DNA of 64,000 nt from Mucilaginibacter pankratovii (lineage in GTDB: Bacteria; Bacteroidota; Bacteroidia; Sphingobacteriales; Sphingobacteriaceae), in contig NZ_JACWMY010000003.1 in the NCBI RefSeq assembly GCF_014773265.1, forward strand, positions 496,001 to 560,000, written 5' to 3'. A program made the position numbers and the translations under genes. Positions 8,135 through 17,622 of the stretch are shown here, one piece after another (position 1 is the first letter of the stretch; each line of letters starts with the position of its first letter). The notes under the pieces are model-generated. The model saw nothing but the letters and a program-made list of their open reading frames with translations. It made no database searches and was not told the DNA's origin.

Positions 8135-10039
8135 ATGAATCAATATATCTGGCTTATTCCCATATTACCTTTAGCCGGTTTTGTTATAAACGGACTTGGG
8201 CGTAATGCGCTGTCGAAAAATGTAATTGGTGCTATAGGCAGCTTACTTGTATTTATTGCCTTCGGGATAAGTGTAGCTGCTTTCTTCCAGATCAAACAAA
8301 CTGCTACTCCAATAAACGTTACCCTGTTTAACTGGATAAGCGTTGGCGATATTAAAATACCTTTCGCTTTTTTAATAGATCAGCTAAGCTCTATTATGCT
8401 CCTGATCATCACCGGCGTAGGTTTCCTCATCCACCTTTATTCCATCGGTTACATGCATGATGATGCGGGTTTTGGTAAGTTCTTCGCTTACTTAAACCTG
8501 TTTGTGTTCTTTATGCTATTACTGGTGATGGGTAGCAACTACATTATTATGTTTATTGGCTGGGAAGGCGTGGGCTTATGCTCTTACCTGCTTATCGGTT
8601 TCTGGTATACAAATGCCAGCTACGCCGATGCCGCCAAGAAAGCTTTCATCATGAACCGCATAGGAGACCTTGGTTTCCTGTTAGGGGTGTTTATATTAAC
8701 CGCAGTATTTAAAAGTGTAGAGTTTGCCACCATTTTCCCTAAAGCCGCTACAATGGTGCGGGGCGATGTATTGTTTACGGTAGTTACCTTATTGCTTTTC
8801 ATCGGTGCAATTGGTAAATCGGCGCAGCTGCCGCTGTTTACCTGGTTACCGGATGCGATGGCCGGCCCAACACCGGTATCAGCACTGATACACGCCGCTA
8901 CCATGGTTACCGCCGGTATCTATATGATAGCACGCTCTAACATCTTATTTTCTATGGCACCGCAAACTATGGAGGTTATTGCCATAGTAGGTTTAACCAC
9001 CGCTTGCTTCGCCGCGCTGATCGCTTTAACACAAACAGATATTAAGAAAGTACTGGCCTATTCAACCGTATCGCAATTGGGGTATATGTTTTTAGGTTTG
9101 GGTGTTGGTGCTTATACCGGCTCTTTCTTCCATGTGTTAACACACGCGTTCTTTAAAGCCTTGCTATTCCTTGGCGCAGGTTCTGTAATTCATGCCATGA
9201 GTGGTGAACAGGACATGCGCAAAATGGGCGGCCTAAAAGGTAAGATCAAAATTACTTTTATTACCATGCTGATCGGCACTATTGCAATCGCTGGTATCCC
9301 GCCTTTCTCGGGCTTCTTCTCTAAAGACGAAATTTTAGCGGCTGCATTTGCACACAGCACTACCTTTTATGTAGTGGGTGTAATTACAGCCATGCTTACC
9401 TCTTTCTATATGTTCCGGATGATGTACCTTACTTTTTGGGGTAAATTCCGCGGAACACATGAGCAGGAACACCACTTACACGAGTCGCCGCCAAGCATGA
9501 CCATTCCGTTGATCGTATTGGCCATATTATCGGCCATTGGCGGTATGATCGGCGTACCTGCGGTATTAGGCGGTCACCACGAATTAGGCGCTTATTTGGC
9601 TCCGGTATTTGAAGGCTCAACAAAAATATTAGGCGAACACGAATTGAGCCACAGCACCGAGAAATTGTTAATGGCGATTTCGGTACTACTGGCGCTTATA
9701 GCTATGGCATACGCGTATTTCAAATACGTTAAAGGTGGCAGCCTGCCGGTATCTGATGAGGAAGAACGCCCGGCACTGGCAAATTTGTCCTACCACAAAT
9801 TTTATATAGATGAGTTGTACGATACCATTATCCGCAAGCCACTTGATGCCATATCGGTATTCTTTTACAAAGTAATTGAGCAATTAGGGATAGACGGATT
9901 TGTAAACGGCCTGGGTAAAGGGACTTTGGAAACAAGCAAGGGCCTGCGCCTGCTGCAAACAGGTAATGTAGGCTTTTATATATTTATGATGGTAATAGGT
10001 ATTGTTGCCATCCTGATATACGGAATAACTAAAATATAG
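8135..10039 (+). CDS. nuoL: NADH-quinone oxidoreductase subunit L
   Basis: NuoL (634 residues) is the distal antiporter-like proton-pumping subunit of complex I, with about 14 core helices and a C-terminal lateral helix that runs along the membrane arm. Family motifs include FIGWEGVGLCSYLLIGFW, GKSAQLPLFTWLPDAMAGPTPVSALIHAATMV in the core, and HAFFKALLFLGAGSVIH. The C-terminal part (about residues 545-634) holds the amphipathic connection and final anchor helix. Length is normal. Confidence 0.98.
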   Translation: MNQYIWLIPILPLAGFVINGLGRNALSKNVIGAIGSLLVFIAFGISVAAFFQIKQTATPINVTLFNWISVGDIKIPFAFLIDQLSSIMLLIITGVGFLIHLYSIGYMHDDAGFGKFFAYLNLFVFFMLLLVMGSNYIIMFIGWEGVGLCSYLLIGFWYTNASYADAAKKAFIMNRIGDLGFLLGVFILTAVFKSVEFATIFPKAATMVRGDVLFTVVTLLLFIGAIGKSAQLPLFTWLPDAMAGPTPVSALIHAATMVTAGIYMIARSNILFSMAPQTMEVIAIVGLTTACFAALIALTQTDIKKVLAYSTVSQLGYMFLGLGVGAYTGSFFHVLTHAFFKALLFLGAGSVIHAMSGEQDMRKMGGLKGKIKITFITMLIGTIAIAGIPPFSGFFSKDEILAAAFAHSTTFYVVGVITAMLTSFYMFRMMYLTFWGKFRGTHEQEHHLHESPPSMTIPLIVLAILSAIGGMIGVPAVLGGHHELGAYLAPVFEGSTKILGEHELSHSTEKLLMAISVLLALIAMAYAYFKYVKGGSLPVSDEEERPALANLSYHKFYIDELYDTIIRKPLDAISVFFYKVIEQLGIDGFVNGLGKGTLETSKGLRLLQTGNVGFYIFMMVIGIVAILIYGITKI

Positions 10040-10065
10040 AACAATAGCGTTTTTCAACACATAAA

Positions 10066-11532
10066 ATGACGGTTAGCATTTTAATTTTTTTACCGATAGT
10101 AGCAGCGCTTTTAACATTGCTGTTTAAAAACGAAATGGCTAAGCATGCAGCAATGTTTTTTGCTGTTGTGGAACTGGCTATTGCGCTTTATTTTTTAAGT
10201 GGTTTTGTCCCGGATGCATCGCTGCAATACAGTATTGATGCGCCCTGGATCCCACAGTTTGGGGTGTATTTTAAAGCGGGTATCGATGGTATAAGCATGG
10301 TAATGGTATTGCTTACCACAGCACTTGTGCCCTTAATCATCCTCACCACTTATGAGCACCAATATAAAAATGCCAATGCTTTTTACGCGCTGATTCTGTT
10401 TATGCAGGCAGGCCTTCTTACGGTGTTCACCGCTTTTGATGGCTTTTTGTTTTACGTAGGCTGGGAAGCAGCATTGATACCTATCTATTTTATCTGTGCA
10501 TTATGGGGAGGCGAAAACCGCATCCGTATCACTATCAAATTTTTTATCTATACGTTCGCAGGTTCGTTGTTTATGCTGATAGGTATTATTTACCTATACC
10601 TGCAAACACCGGGTAAAGATTACGATCTGCAACATTTTTATAACCTCAGTTTAGATGCCAGCCATCAATCGTGGGTATTCCTCGCTTTCTTTTTAGCTTT
10701 CGCTATTAAGATGCCGCTATTCCCTTTCCACACCTGGCAGCCGGATACTTATACCGAGGCACCAACTGCCGGTACTATGCTGCTATCGGGTATAATGCTT
10801 AAGATGGGTATTTATGGTGTTATCCGCTGGTTAATACCTAATGCGCCGCTTGGGTATTTAACCTGGCAAAATGTGGCGTTAGCGCTTGCTATCATTGGAA
10901 TTGTTTATGCATCACTTATAGCCTTCAAACAAATTGATGGGAAGCGCCTGGTTGCTTACTCATCTATAGCGCACGTGGGGCTAATTGCCGCGGGTATTTT
11001 CGCCTGGAACCTCTATGGAATACAAGGCGCCATGATACAAATGGTAAGCCATGGTATTAACGTAGTGGGTATGTTTTTTATATGGGACATTATCAGCAGG
11101 CGCTTAGGCACCCGCGATATAAGTAAGCTGGGGGGCATTGCAAAGGTTGCACCGCAGTTTTCTATCGCATTTTTAATCATAGTTTTGGGTACGGTAGCTT
11201 TGCCTTTAACCAATGGCTTTGTTGGCGAGTTTTTATTGTTAAGAGGCGTTTTTGCATGGGGTATTTATACAACTGCAATAGCAGGTACCACTATTATACT
11301 TGGAGCAGTTTATATGCTGCGCATGTATAAAAATGTAATGCAAGGCGAACTAAACGAGCTGACAGCTACATTTACCGATATCAAGGGTTCGGAGAAACTG
11401 GCGCTCGGTATCATCTGTGCATTAATTATAGTTATAGGCGTTTATCCACAGCCACTATTACATATATCAGAAGCCGCGGTAACCAATTTGATTGATACCG
11501 TAAATCATAAATTTATCACCACGAAATTTTAA
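10066..11532 (+). CDS. nuoM: NADH-quinone oxidoreductase subunit M
   Basis: NuoM (488 residues) is the second antiporter-like proton-pumping subunit. Markers are FYVGWEAALIPIYFICALWG (the glutamate-containing helix), the segment KMPLFPFHTWQPDTYTEAP, and SSIAHVGLIAAGIF. It follows nuoL by 26 bases and precedes nuoN by 20. Confidence 0.98.
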   Translation: MTVSILIFLPIVAALLTLLFKNEMAKHAAMFFAVVELAIALYFLSGFVPDASLQYSIDAPWIPQFGVYFKAGIDGISMVMVLLTTALVPLIILTTYEHQYKNANAFYALILFMQAGLLTVFTAFDGFLFYVGWEAALIPIYFICALWGGENRIRITIKFFIYTFAGSLFMLIGIIYLYLQTPGKDYDLQHFYNLSLDASHQSWVFLAFFLAFAIKMPLFPFHTWQPDTYTEAPTAGTMLLSGIMLKMGIYGVIRWLIPNAPLGYLTWQNVALALAIIGIVYASLIAFKQIDGKRLVAYSSIAHVGLIAAGIFAWNLYGIQGAMIQMVSHGINVVGMFFIWDIISRRLGTRDISKLGGIAKVAPQFSIAFLIIVLGTVALPLTNGFVGEFLLLRGVFAWGIYTTAIAGTTIILGAVYMLRMYKNVMQGELNELTATFTDIKGSEKLALGIICALIIVIGVYPQPLLHISEAAVTNLIDTVNHKFITTKF

Positions 11533-11552
11533 AGTACAGATATAATCATCAA

Positions 11553-12932
11553 ATGAATACTTTAATCATCATATCTGTTTTACCTATTGTGCTGTTGTAC
11601 CTGGGTTTATATAAAGCACAAAAAGCGCTGCTCCCGGTTACTATTATTGGTATGCTGATTGCCCTTGGCGCTGCCGTAATGCAATGGAGCGATAACGCGC
11701 AGCCTATTTATCATGGCATGATGCTGTTTAATAACTTTTCTATCGCCTTCTCGGTTGTCAGTATCGTCTCTACCATTTTAATACTGATGCTTTCTAAAGG
11801 CTATTTCGAAAAGATAAGCAGCCATATTGCGGAGTATTACGCCATTATCTTATTCTCGCTGGCAGGCATCGTAGTAATGGTAAGTTACCACAACTTAACC
11901 ATGCTGTTTGTAGGTATCGAGATCATGTCGGTAAGTCTTTACATTTTGGCAGGGATCCGTAAAAACGATTTTGCTTCAAACGAATCTGCGTTGAAATACT
12001 TCCTGATGGGCGCGTTCTCTACAGGCTTTTTGCTATTTGGTATTACGCTTATCTACGGGGCATCAGGTTCGTTCGATCTGGATGGTATCCGCGATTACGT
12101 GTTAGCCCATCCCCGCAATATCGATCCGATATTCTACACCGGGGTGTTACTGATCATCGTTGGCCTTTGCTTTAAAGTTGGTGCTGCCCCTTTTCATTTC
12201 TGGACACCCGATGTTTACGAAGGCGCACCTTCGCTCATCACCGCTTATATGTCTACCGTAGTTAAGGCGGCCGGTTTTGCAGCGTTCTTAAGATTGTTTT
12301 CTGCAAGTTTCGGTTCTATCGCGACATTTTGGTCGCCGGTGTTAATGGTAATTACCATCATCACCCTGTTTATAGGAAACATTACGGCGCTATATCAGCA
12401 AAGCTTTAAGCGGATGTTGGCTTTCTCCAGTATATCACATGCCGGGTACCTGATGTTTGCCATTGTGGCTTTAGGCGCTGCTTCTGCAAATTCGGTATTT
12501 GTTTATGCCACAGCTTATTCAATCGCCTCTATTATCGCTTTTGGGGCCTTGGTATTGGTTCGCCAGCAAACCGGCAGCGATAACGTTGAGGGCTTTAATG
12601 GTCTTGCACGCAAAAATCCCTTCCTGGCGTTTGTGCTTACGGTTAGTATGCTGTCTTTAGCGGGTATCCCTTTAACAGCGGGCTTTGTGGGTAAATTTTA
12701 CATGTTCTCGGGCGCGTTGCTACAGTACAAATATATTATGGTTATAGTAGCGGTAGTTAATGCTATCATCAGCATTTTCTATTATTTCCGTGTCATCATT
12801 GCCATGTATTTCCGCAGTGCCGATCGTAGCGAGGTTGTTGTACCTGCTTATTACAAATTTGTTTTAGGCTTCTCGGCACTGGTTACCATAGCCATTGGCG
12901 TTTACCCCGCGTTAATATCAAGCCTTATTTAA
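11553..12932 (+). CDS. nuoN: NADH-quinone oxidoreductase subunit N
   Basis: NuoN (459 residues) is the antiporter-like subunit closest to NuoK. Recognised from the glutamate-containing FVGIEIMSVSLYILAGIRK, the segment GAAPFHFWTPDVYEGAP, and MLAFSSISHAGYLMF. It is the last gene of complex I here; the next gene begins 53 bases later and encodes an unrelated membrane protein. Confidence 0.98.
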   Translation: MNTLIIISVLPIVLLYLGLYKAQKALLPVTIIGMLIALGAAVMQWSDNAQPIYHGMMLFNNFSIAFSVVSIVSTILILMLSKGYFEKISSHIAEYYAIILFSLAGIVVMVSYHNLTMLFVGIEIMSVSLYILAGIRKNDFASNESALKYFLMGAFSTGFLLFGITLIYGASGSFDLDGIRDYVLAHPRNIDPIFYTGVLLIIVGLCFKVGAAPFHFWTPDVYEGAPSLITAYMSTVVKAAGFAAFLRLFSASFGSIATFWSPVLMVITIITLFIGNITALYQQSFKRMLAFSSISHAGYLMFAIVALGAASANSVFVYATAYSIASIIAFGALVLVRQQTGSDNVEGFNGLARKNPFLAFVLTVSMLSLAGIPLTAGFVGKFYMFSGALLQYKYIMVIVAVVNAIISIFYYFRVIIAMYFRSADRSEVVVPAYYKFVLGFSALVTIAIGVYPALISSLI

Positions 12933-12985
12933 TTTAGCACTCAAAAATTTCCCACATAATATTTGTAGTTTTACGGATATAGCGA

Positions 12986-13630
12986 ATGGAAAATTTTTGG
13001 GAATACCTGCGAACTTTAACCGAAGCGGAATCAATTATAAGTAGTGGGGGCTTTTACCTTCTGCTGATTGTAGTATTTGCCGAAACAGGATTGTTCTTCG
13101 GGTTTTTTCTACCTGGAGATTATCTTTTATTCCTGGCGGGCATACTAAGTGCAGCCGGTATCATACAGGTGCCTATTTACACATTGGTGCTTTCGCTAAT
13201 TGGAGCCGGTATTTTGGGCAATTACGCCGGCTATTGGTTTGGGTACCGAACGGGGCCGGTTCTCTTCAGCAAAAACGATTCTTTGTTTTTTAAAAAGCGT
13301 TATATTGCCGTAGCCGAAGAGTTTTATGACAAATACGGCGGCATGGCTTTGATTTTAGGCAGATTTTTCCCCATAGTTAGGACATTTGCCCCTATATTTG
13401 CAGGTGTTGTAAAAGTTGATATCAAAAAGTTCACTTTATATAACATCATAGGCAGTGTAGCCTGGGTAACCACGTTAACATTGGCAGGTTATTTTTTAGG
13501 CAGGCGCTTTCCGCAGCTAAAAGATTATCTGCAATACATCGTACTTGGATTAATAATAATAACAACCGTTCCGTTGATTTTTGCTTTTGTTAAGAAAAAA
13601 CTTAGCAAAACGAATAATCAGGAGCAATAA
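12986..13630 (+). CDS. DedA/SNARE-associated family membrane protein
   Basis: This 214-residue inner-membrane protein belongs to the DedA family (PF09335). The conserved acidic N-terminal segment FAETGLFFGFFLPGD (about residues 30-44) and the basic motif GRFFPIVRTFAPIFAGV (about 128-144) are seen, as are the final helices. Characterised DedA proteins act in undecaprenyl-phosphate or phospholipid flipping and in membrane homeostasis; the substrate of this member cannot be told from sequence. It may be transcribed with nuoN or with the pyrophosphatase that starts 20 bases later. Confidence 0.9.
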   Translation: MENFWEYLRTLTEAESIISSGGFYLLLIVVFAETGLFFGFFLPGDYLLFLAGILSAAGIIQVPIYTLVLSLIGAGILGNYAGYWFGYRTGPVLFSKNDSLFFKKRYIAVAEEFYDKYGGMALILGRFFPIVRTFAPIFAGVVKVDIKKFTLYNIIGSVAWVTTLTLAGYFLGRRFPQLKDYLQYIVLGLIIITTVPLIFAFVKKKLSKTNNQEQ

Positions 13631-13650
13631 TATAATATAACATATACCAA

Positions 13651-14196
13651 ATGAGCACACAACACCCATGGCACCAGGTTTCTCCGGGCGAAAATATTCC
13701 TGAGATAGTAAACGCGATAATTGAGATACCTAAAGGTTCTAAGGCTAAATACGAAATTGATAAAGATTCGGGCTTGTTAAAGCTGGATCGTGTTTTATTT
13801 TCTTCGGTAATGTACCCGGCCAATTATGGCTTTATCCCGCAAACTTATTGCGATGATAAAGATCCGTTGGACATCCTGGTACTTTGCTCGATAGACGTTT
13901 ACCCAATGAGCATTATCGAAGCAAAGGTAGTAGGCGTAATGCACATGGTTGATAACGGCGAGCAGGATGATAAGATCATAGCGGTAGCAAAAAACGACAT
14001 GTCGGTTAACTATATTAACGATTTGAACGAATTGCCGCCACACGCGATGACCGAAATTGTACGCTTTTTTAAAGATTACAAAAAGCTGGAAGGCAAAAAC
14101 GTAACCATCGAACATTTGTTAGGTTTACGTTATGCCCACAAAGTAATTGCCGAAGCACTTGACTTGTATAAGACCACCTTTCCCGCTTACCAATAA
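13651..14196 (+). CDS. ppa: Inorganic pyrophosphatase, family I
   Basis: This cytoplasmic enzyme (181 residues) splits pyrophosphate to two phosphates and so drives biosynthetic reactions. Family I features are clear: [14 protein letters not shown] near residues 27-40, [11 protein letters not shown], and the metal-binding [11 protein letters not shown] segment with its aspartates. Length is normal for bacterial soluble pyrophosphatases. It lies between the DedA gene and a CNNM-type transporter gene, with very short gaps to both. Confidence 0.97.
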   Translation: MSTQHPWHQVSPGENIPEIVNAIIEIPKGSKAKYEIDKDSGLLKLDRVLFSSVMYPANYGFIPQTYCDDKDPLDILVLCSIDVYPMSIIEAKVVGVMHMVDNGEQDDKIIAVAKNDMSVNYINDLNELPPHAMTEIVRFFKDYKKLEGKNVTIEHLLGLRYAHKVIAEALDLYKTTFPAYQ

Positions 14197-14203
14197 ATAA
14201 TTG

Positions 14204-15544
14204 ATGGACCCCGCGCATTTAGAGATCAATGGCTTTTATATAATCGCAACCATATTTTTGGTGCTCCTTAACGGCTTTTTTGTGGCTGCGGAGTTTGCCA
14301 TGGTAAGAGTACGCGGCTCACAAATAGAGCTTAAAGCCAAAAGCGGAAGCGGGGTAGCAAAAGTTGCCCGTGGCATACTGCATAATCTCGATGGTTACCT
14401 TGCGGCAACCCAATTAGGTATTACCATTGCTTCGCTGGGGCTTGGTGTTGTTGGCGAGGGAGTGGTTACCAATATTGTGCTCCGGGGCTTTTTAGCTGTA
14501 GGGATCACCTTGTCTCCCGGCTTTAATACTGCTGCACATATTGTATCTTTTGCGGTAATTACGGTTCTTCATATAGTGTTCGGGGAACTTGCGCCAAAAT
14601 CCTTAGCTATACAAAAATCTGTCAGAACTACGCTTGCGGTTTCGGTGCCATTGCAATTCTTCTTTGTTGTATTTAGGCCGCTAATCTGGCTGCTCAACGG
14701 TTTCGCCAACTTCATTTTAAAGCTGATGGGCATTACCACTTTAGAGGGCGGCGAAGCACATCATAGTTCCGAAGAATTACAATACTTGTTAGAGCAGGGT
14801 AAGGAAAGTGGCGCACTTGATTCCAACGAGCACGAACTGATACAGAACGTTTTTGATTTTAACGAGCGCGTGGTGAAAAACATCATGGTGCCCCGTACCA
14901 AGATCTCGGGCATAGAGGTAGATACACCAACAGAAGAATTATTGGAGATACTGATAACCGAAGGTTACTCCCGTATGCCTGTTTACGATGAAGTGATAGA
15001 TAAGATCATAGGCATTGTACACGCGAAGGACGTATTGCCTTTGCTGGCCCGTAACGAGGAGATCGTACTGAAGAACATCATCCGTAAGCCTTACTTTATC
15101 CCCGAAACTAAGAAGATAAACGATCTGATGGCCGAGCTGCAGCAAAAGCGCATCCAAATAGCCATTGTATCTGATGAGTTTGGCGGTACCGCCGGTATGG
15201 TTACCCTGGAGGATATTGTTGAAGAGCTGGTAGGTGAGATACAGGATGAGTTTGACGAAGAGAAACCAATTGTAGAAAAAATAAACGAACGCGAATTTGT
15301 AGTGAATGCCTTAGCGCCTATCTACGACGTGAACGAGCACTTGCCACACGACCTGCCCGAAGACGGCGACTTTGACACCGTTTCGGGCTGGTTGGGTGAT
15401 ATCTTTGGTAAGATCCCGGATGTGGGCGAGCAAAAGGAATCAAACGGCTACAATATTACCGTACTAAAAAAATCCGACCAGAACATTGAATCGGTTAAGC
15501 TGGAATTGCTTATAAATGAGGAAGACACGGTAGACCTGCACTAA
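14204..15544 (+). CDS. Hemolysin C/CNNM-type membrane protein with CBS domains
   Basis: About 446 residues: an N-terminal DUF21/CNNM transmembrane domain (about 1-195), a pair of CBS domains (about 205-335, with MVPRTKI and SRMPVYDEVIDKIIGIVHAKD) and a C-terminal CorC_HlyC domain (about 350-440). Family members act in magnesium or cobalt efflux and homeostasis; the name hemolysin is historical. I use the ATG at 14204. A TTG directly before it would add one residue. It starts 7 bases after the pyrophosphatase, an enzyme that depends on magnesium, which makes shared expression plausible. Confidence 0.92.
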   Translation: MDPAHLEINGFYIIATIFLVLLNGFFVAAEFAMVRVRGSQIELKAKSGSGVAKVARGILHNLDGYLAATQLGITIASLGLGVVGEGVVTNIVLRGFLAVGITLSPGFNTAAHIVSFAVITVLHIVFGELAPKSLAIQKSVRTTLAVSVPLQFFFVVFRPLIWLLNGFANFILKLMGITTLEGGEAHHSSEELQYLLEQGKESGALDSNEHELIQNVFDFNERVVKNIMVPRTKISGIEVDTPTEELLEILITEGYSRMPVYDEVIDKIIGIVHAKDVLPLLARNEEIVLKNIIRKPYFIPETKKINDLMAELQQKRIQIAIVSDEFGGTAGMVTLEDIVEELVGEIQDEFDEEKPIVEKINEREFVVNALAPIYDVNEHLPHDLPEDGDFDTVSGWLGDIFGKIPDVGEQKESNGYNITVLKKSDQNIESVKLELLINEEDTVDLH

Positions 15545-15584
15545 TAATTTCTACCCATTTTTATCAATACGGATATTTTAATGA

Positions 15585-15592
15585 TAGCTTTG
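15585..15592 (+). promoter_or_regulatory. Candidate -7 box upstream of rsmE
   Basis: TAGCTTTG fits TAnnTTTG and lies 31 bases before the rsmE start. The leader that follows is a simple GCTTT-rich stretch. No clear -33 element is seen. Confidence 0.35.
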
Positions 15593-15623
15593 TGCTTTCA
15601 GCTTTAGGCTTTTAGCTTTAACT

Positions 15624-16334
15624 ATGCAGCTTTTTTATACACCCGGCATCGATCCATCAGTATCCCAATACTTTTTAAGTGAAGAAGAAAGCAAGCATGC
15701 TGTGCGCGTATTGCGCCTAATAAATGGCGATGCGGTTACCCTGATAGACGGTAAGGGTGGCCTGTACGATGCGGAAATAAAGGATGCCCATCCAAAACGC
15801 ACCATCCTGCAGATAAATTCGGTAAAAACAGAATTTAACAAACGCGACCATTACTTGCACCTCGCGGTTGCCCCCACCAAAAACATTGAGCGCACCGAAT
15901 GGTTCCTGGAGAAAGCTACGGAGATTGGCATTGATGAGGTATCGCTCATTATCTGCCAGCGCTCCGAACGGAAGGAAGCCAAGATAGAACGCCTGAATAA
16001 AATTATAACTTCGGCTATCAAGCAATCCATTAAAGCTTACCTCCCGATGTTGAATGAGGCCGTATCGTTTGCGCAATTCCTCAAACAACCATTCGACGGG
16101 GAGAAGTTCATAGCCCATTGTGCCGAAGGCGAAAAATTGAGTCTTGCGCAATCTCTTACCAAACAAAGCCGTTATTTAATACTGATAGGCCCGGAGGGCG
16201 ATTTTAGTCCGGCGGAGATTGATATGGCTTTGCAAAACGGATTTAAAGCCATAACTTTAGGTGAAAGCCGTTTGCGTACCGAAACAGCCGCCTTAGAAGC
16301 CTGTTTCGAGGTGAATTTTTTAAACCGGATATGA
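15624..16334 (+). CDS. rsmE: 16S rRNA (uracil(1498)-N(3))-methyltransferase
   Basis: RsmE (236 residues) methylates N3 of U1498 in 16S rRNA using S-adenosylmethionine. The C-terminal SPOUT trefoil-knot motifs are present: LIGPEGDFSPAEID and LGESRLRTETAALEACF, the latter being the family hallmark. The N-terminal part (about 1-70) matches the PUA-like RNA-binding domain. It overlaps the next gene by 4 bases (ATGA). Confidence 0.96.
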   Translation: MQLFYTPGIDPSVSQYFLSEEESKHAVRVLRLINGDAVTLIDGKGGLYDAEIKDAHPKRTILQINSVKTEFNKRDHYLHLAVAPTKNIERTEWFLEKATEIGIDEVSLIICQRSERKEAKIERLNKIITSAIKQSIKAYLPMLNEAVSFAQFLKQPFDGEKFIAHCAEGEKLSLAQSLTKQSRYLILIGPEGDFSPAEIDMALQNGFKAITLGESRLRTETAALEACFEVNFLNRI

Positions 16335-16993
16335 GGAAACCCCTTTTTATTGTTGCAGCTTTAATACTGATGATAGCCATTAGTAGCTTTAGCGACCCAT
16401 CCTATAAAATGGGAAGGCTAAAATATAATGGCGGCGGCGATTGGTATGGTGACCGTACCGCATTGACGAACCTCATTAAGTTTTGCAACGAAAATTTAAA
16501 AACAAACTTTCAGCCCGAGGAGGAAACCGTGGAGGCAGGCAGCGAAGAGTTGTACAATTACCCATTTGTATTTATGACCGGCCATGGCAACGTGATATTT
16601 AACGACCAGGAAGCGAAAAACCTGCGTAAGTATTTAACAGGCGGCGGTTTCCTGCATATTGATGATAATTACGGTTTCGACCAATTCATTCGCCCGCAAA
16701 TGAAAAAGGTATTCCCCGAACTGGAGTTTGTAGAATTACCGACCAATTACGCCATCTATCATCAAAAGTTTAACTTCCCCACGGGCTTGCCCAAAATACA
16801 CGAGCACGACGGCAAGCGACCGCAAGGTTTCGGACTGATATATAAAGGCAGGTTGGTGTGCTTTTACACCTACCAATGCGATTTGGGCAACGGCTGGGAA
16901 GACTTAGGCACCTACGCAGGCGACAGCCAGGAAACCCGCTTAAAAGCATTGCGCATGGGCGCTAATTTAATACAGTATATATTTACTAAATAG
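16331..16993 (+). CDS. DUF4159 domain-containing secreted or membrane-anchored protein
   Basis: 220 residues with an N-terminal signal or anchor (about residues 4-20, FIVAALILMIAISSF), followed by a DUF4159-type domain. Notable segments are FMTGHGNVIFNDQEAKNLR and GGGFLHIDDNYGFDQFIR, which resemble the class I glutamine amidotransferase-like fold but without an evident cysteine nucleophile. Function is unknown. In other bacteria DUF4159 proteins often sit near aerotolerance-type membrane operons; here it is coupled to rsmE by a 4-base overlap and followed 1 base later by a biotinyl carrier gene. Confidence 0.82.
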   Translation: MRKPLFIVAALILMIAISSFSDPSYKMGRLKYNGGGDWYGDRTALTNLIKFCNENLKTNFQPEEETVEAGSEELYNYPFVFMTGHGNVIFNDQEAKNLRKYLTGGGFLHIDDNYGFDQFIRPQMKKVFPELEFVELPTNYAIYHQKFNFPTGLPKIHEHDGKRPQGFGLIYKGRLVCFYTYQCDLGNGWEDLGTYAGDSQETRLKALRMGANLIQYIFTK

Positions 16994-16994
16994 G

Positions 16995-17492
16995 ATGTAT
17001 AAGATAAAGGTTAATAATAAGCACGATTTTGAGATCGACAGGCAATCGAAGGGCCTGCTTGTAAACGATACCGCGGTTAACGCGGATATAAAAGCGCTAA
17101 ACCCGTCCTTATTCCATATTATTAACGATAGCGCATCTTATAATGCCGAAGTAGTAAGCTTCAACAAAGAAGAAAAAACGGCGGAGATAAAGGTTAACAA
17201 TAATGTTTATACGGTATCGGCAAAAGACAAGTTTGATGTTTTGCTCGACAAAATGGGGCTTAGCAATTTAAACGCGGCAAAGGTAAGCGAGATAAAGGCG
17301 CCTATGCCGGGCTTAGTACTTAAAATATTTGCCGAGGTGGGTGCTGAGGTAAAAAAAGGGGAGAATTTGTTTGTGCTGGAGGCCATGAAAATGGAGAATA
17401 TCATAAAGGCACCGGCAGATGTTAACGTTAAGGCAATAAAAATTAAACCAGGGGATAAAGTTGAAAAAGGCCAGATATTAATGGTGTTTTAA
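16995..17492 (+). CDS. Biotin carboxyl carrier (biotinyl-domain) protein
   Basis: 165 residues with a C-terminal biotinyl/lipoyl domain. The biotin attachment motif EAMKMEN gives K132 as the modified lysine, and the hinge IKAPMPG precedes it by 35 residues. The N-terminal half has no clear catalytic motif. Such proteins usually serve acyl-CoA carboxylases (acetyl- or propionyl-CoA) or oxaloacetate decarboxylase, but no carboxylase or transcarboxylase subunit lies nearby, so its partner must be encoded elsewhere. It is the last gene before a strong terminator. Confidence 0.9.
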   Translation: MYKIKVNNKHDFEIDRQSKGLLVNDTAVNADIKALNPSLFHIINDSASYNAEVVSFNKEEKTAEIKVNNNVYTVSAKDKFDVLLDKMGLSNLNAAKVSEIKAPMPGLVLKIFAEVGAEVKKGENLFVLEAMKMENIIKAPADVNVKAIKIKPGDKVEKGQILMVF

Positions 17493-17536
17493 CATGTAAT
17501 ATCAGTGTCGTTTCGATTTTTTTAGTAAAATATTAA

Positions 17537-17564
17537 CAAAAGGCATAAGAAATTATGCCTTTTG
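17537..17564 (+). terminator. Rho-independent-type terminator after the biotinyl carrier gene
   Basis: A perfect 12-bp stem (17537-17548 with 17553-17564) closed by a GAAA tetraloop and followed by a T-rich tract. It separates the housekeeping run from the following susC gene. GAAA is a GNRA-type, very stable loop. Confidence 0.85.
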
Positions 17565-17622
17565 TTGCTTTTGTGCTTTTTAATTGTGAACTTACTCTTT
17601 CAATTCATTTAACTAATATCGC

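Noticed and set aside
15717..16166. 149-codon minus-strand open frame opposite rsmE
   Set aside because: It lies within the well-supported rsmE gene and has no recognisable domain or start context.
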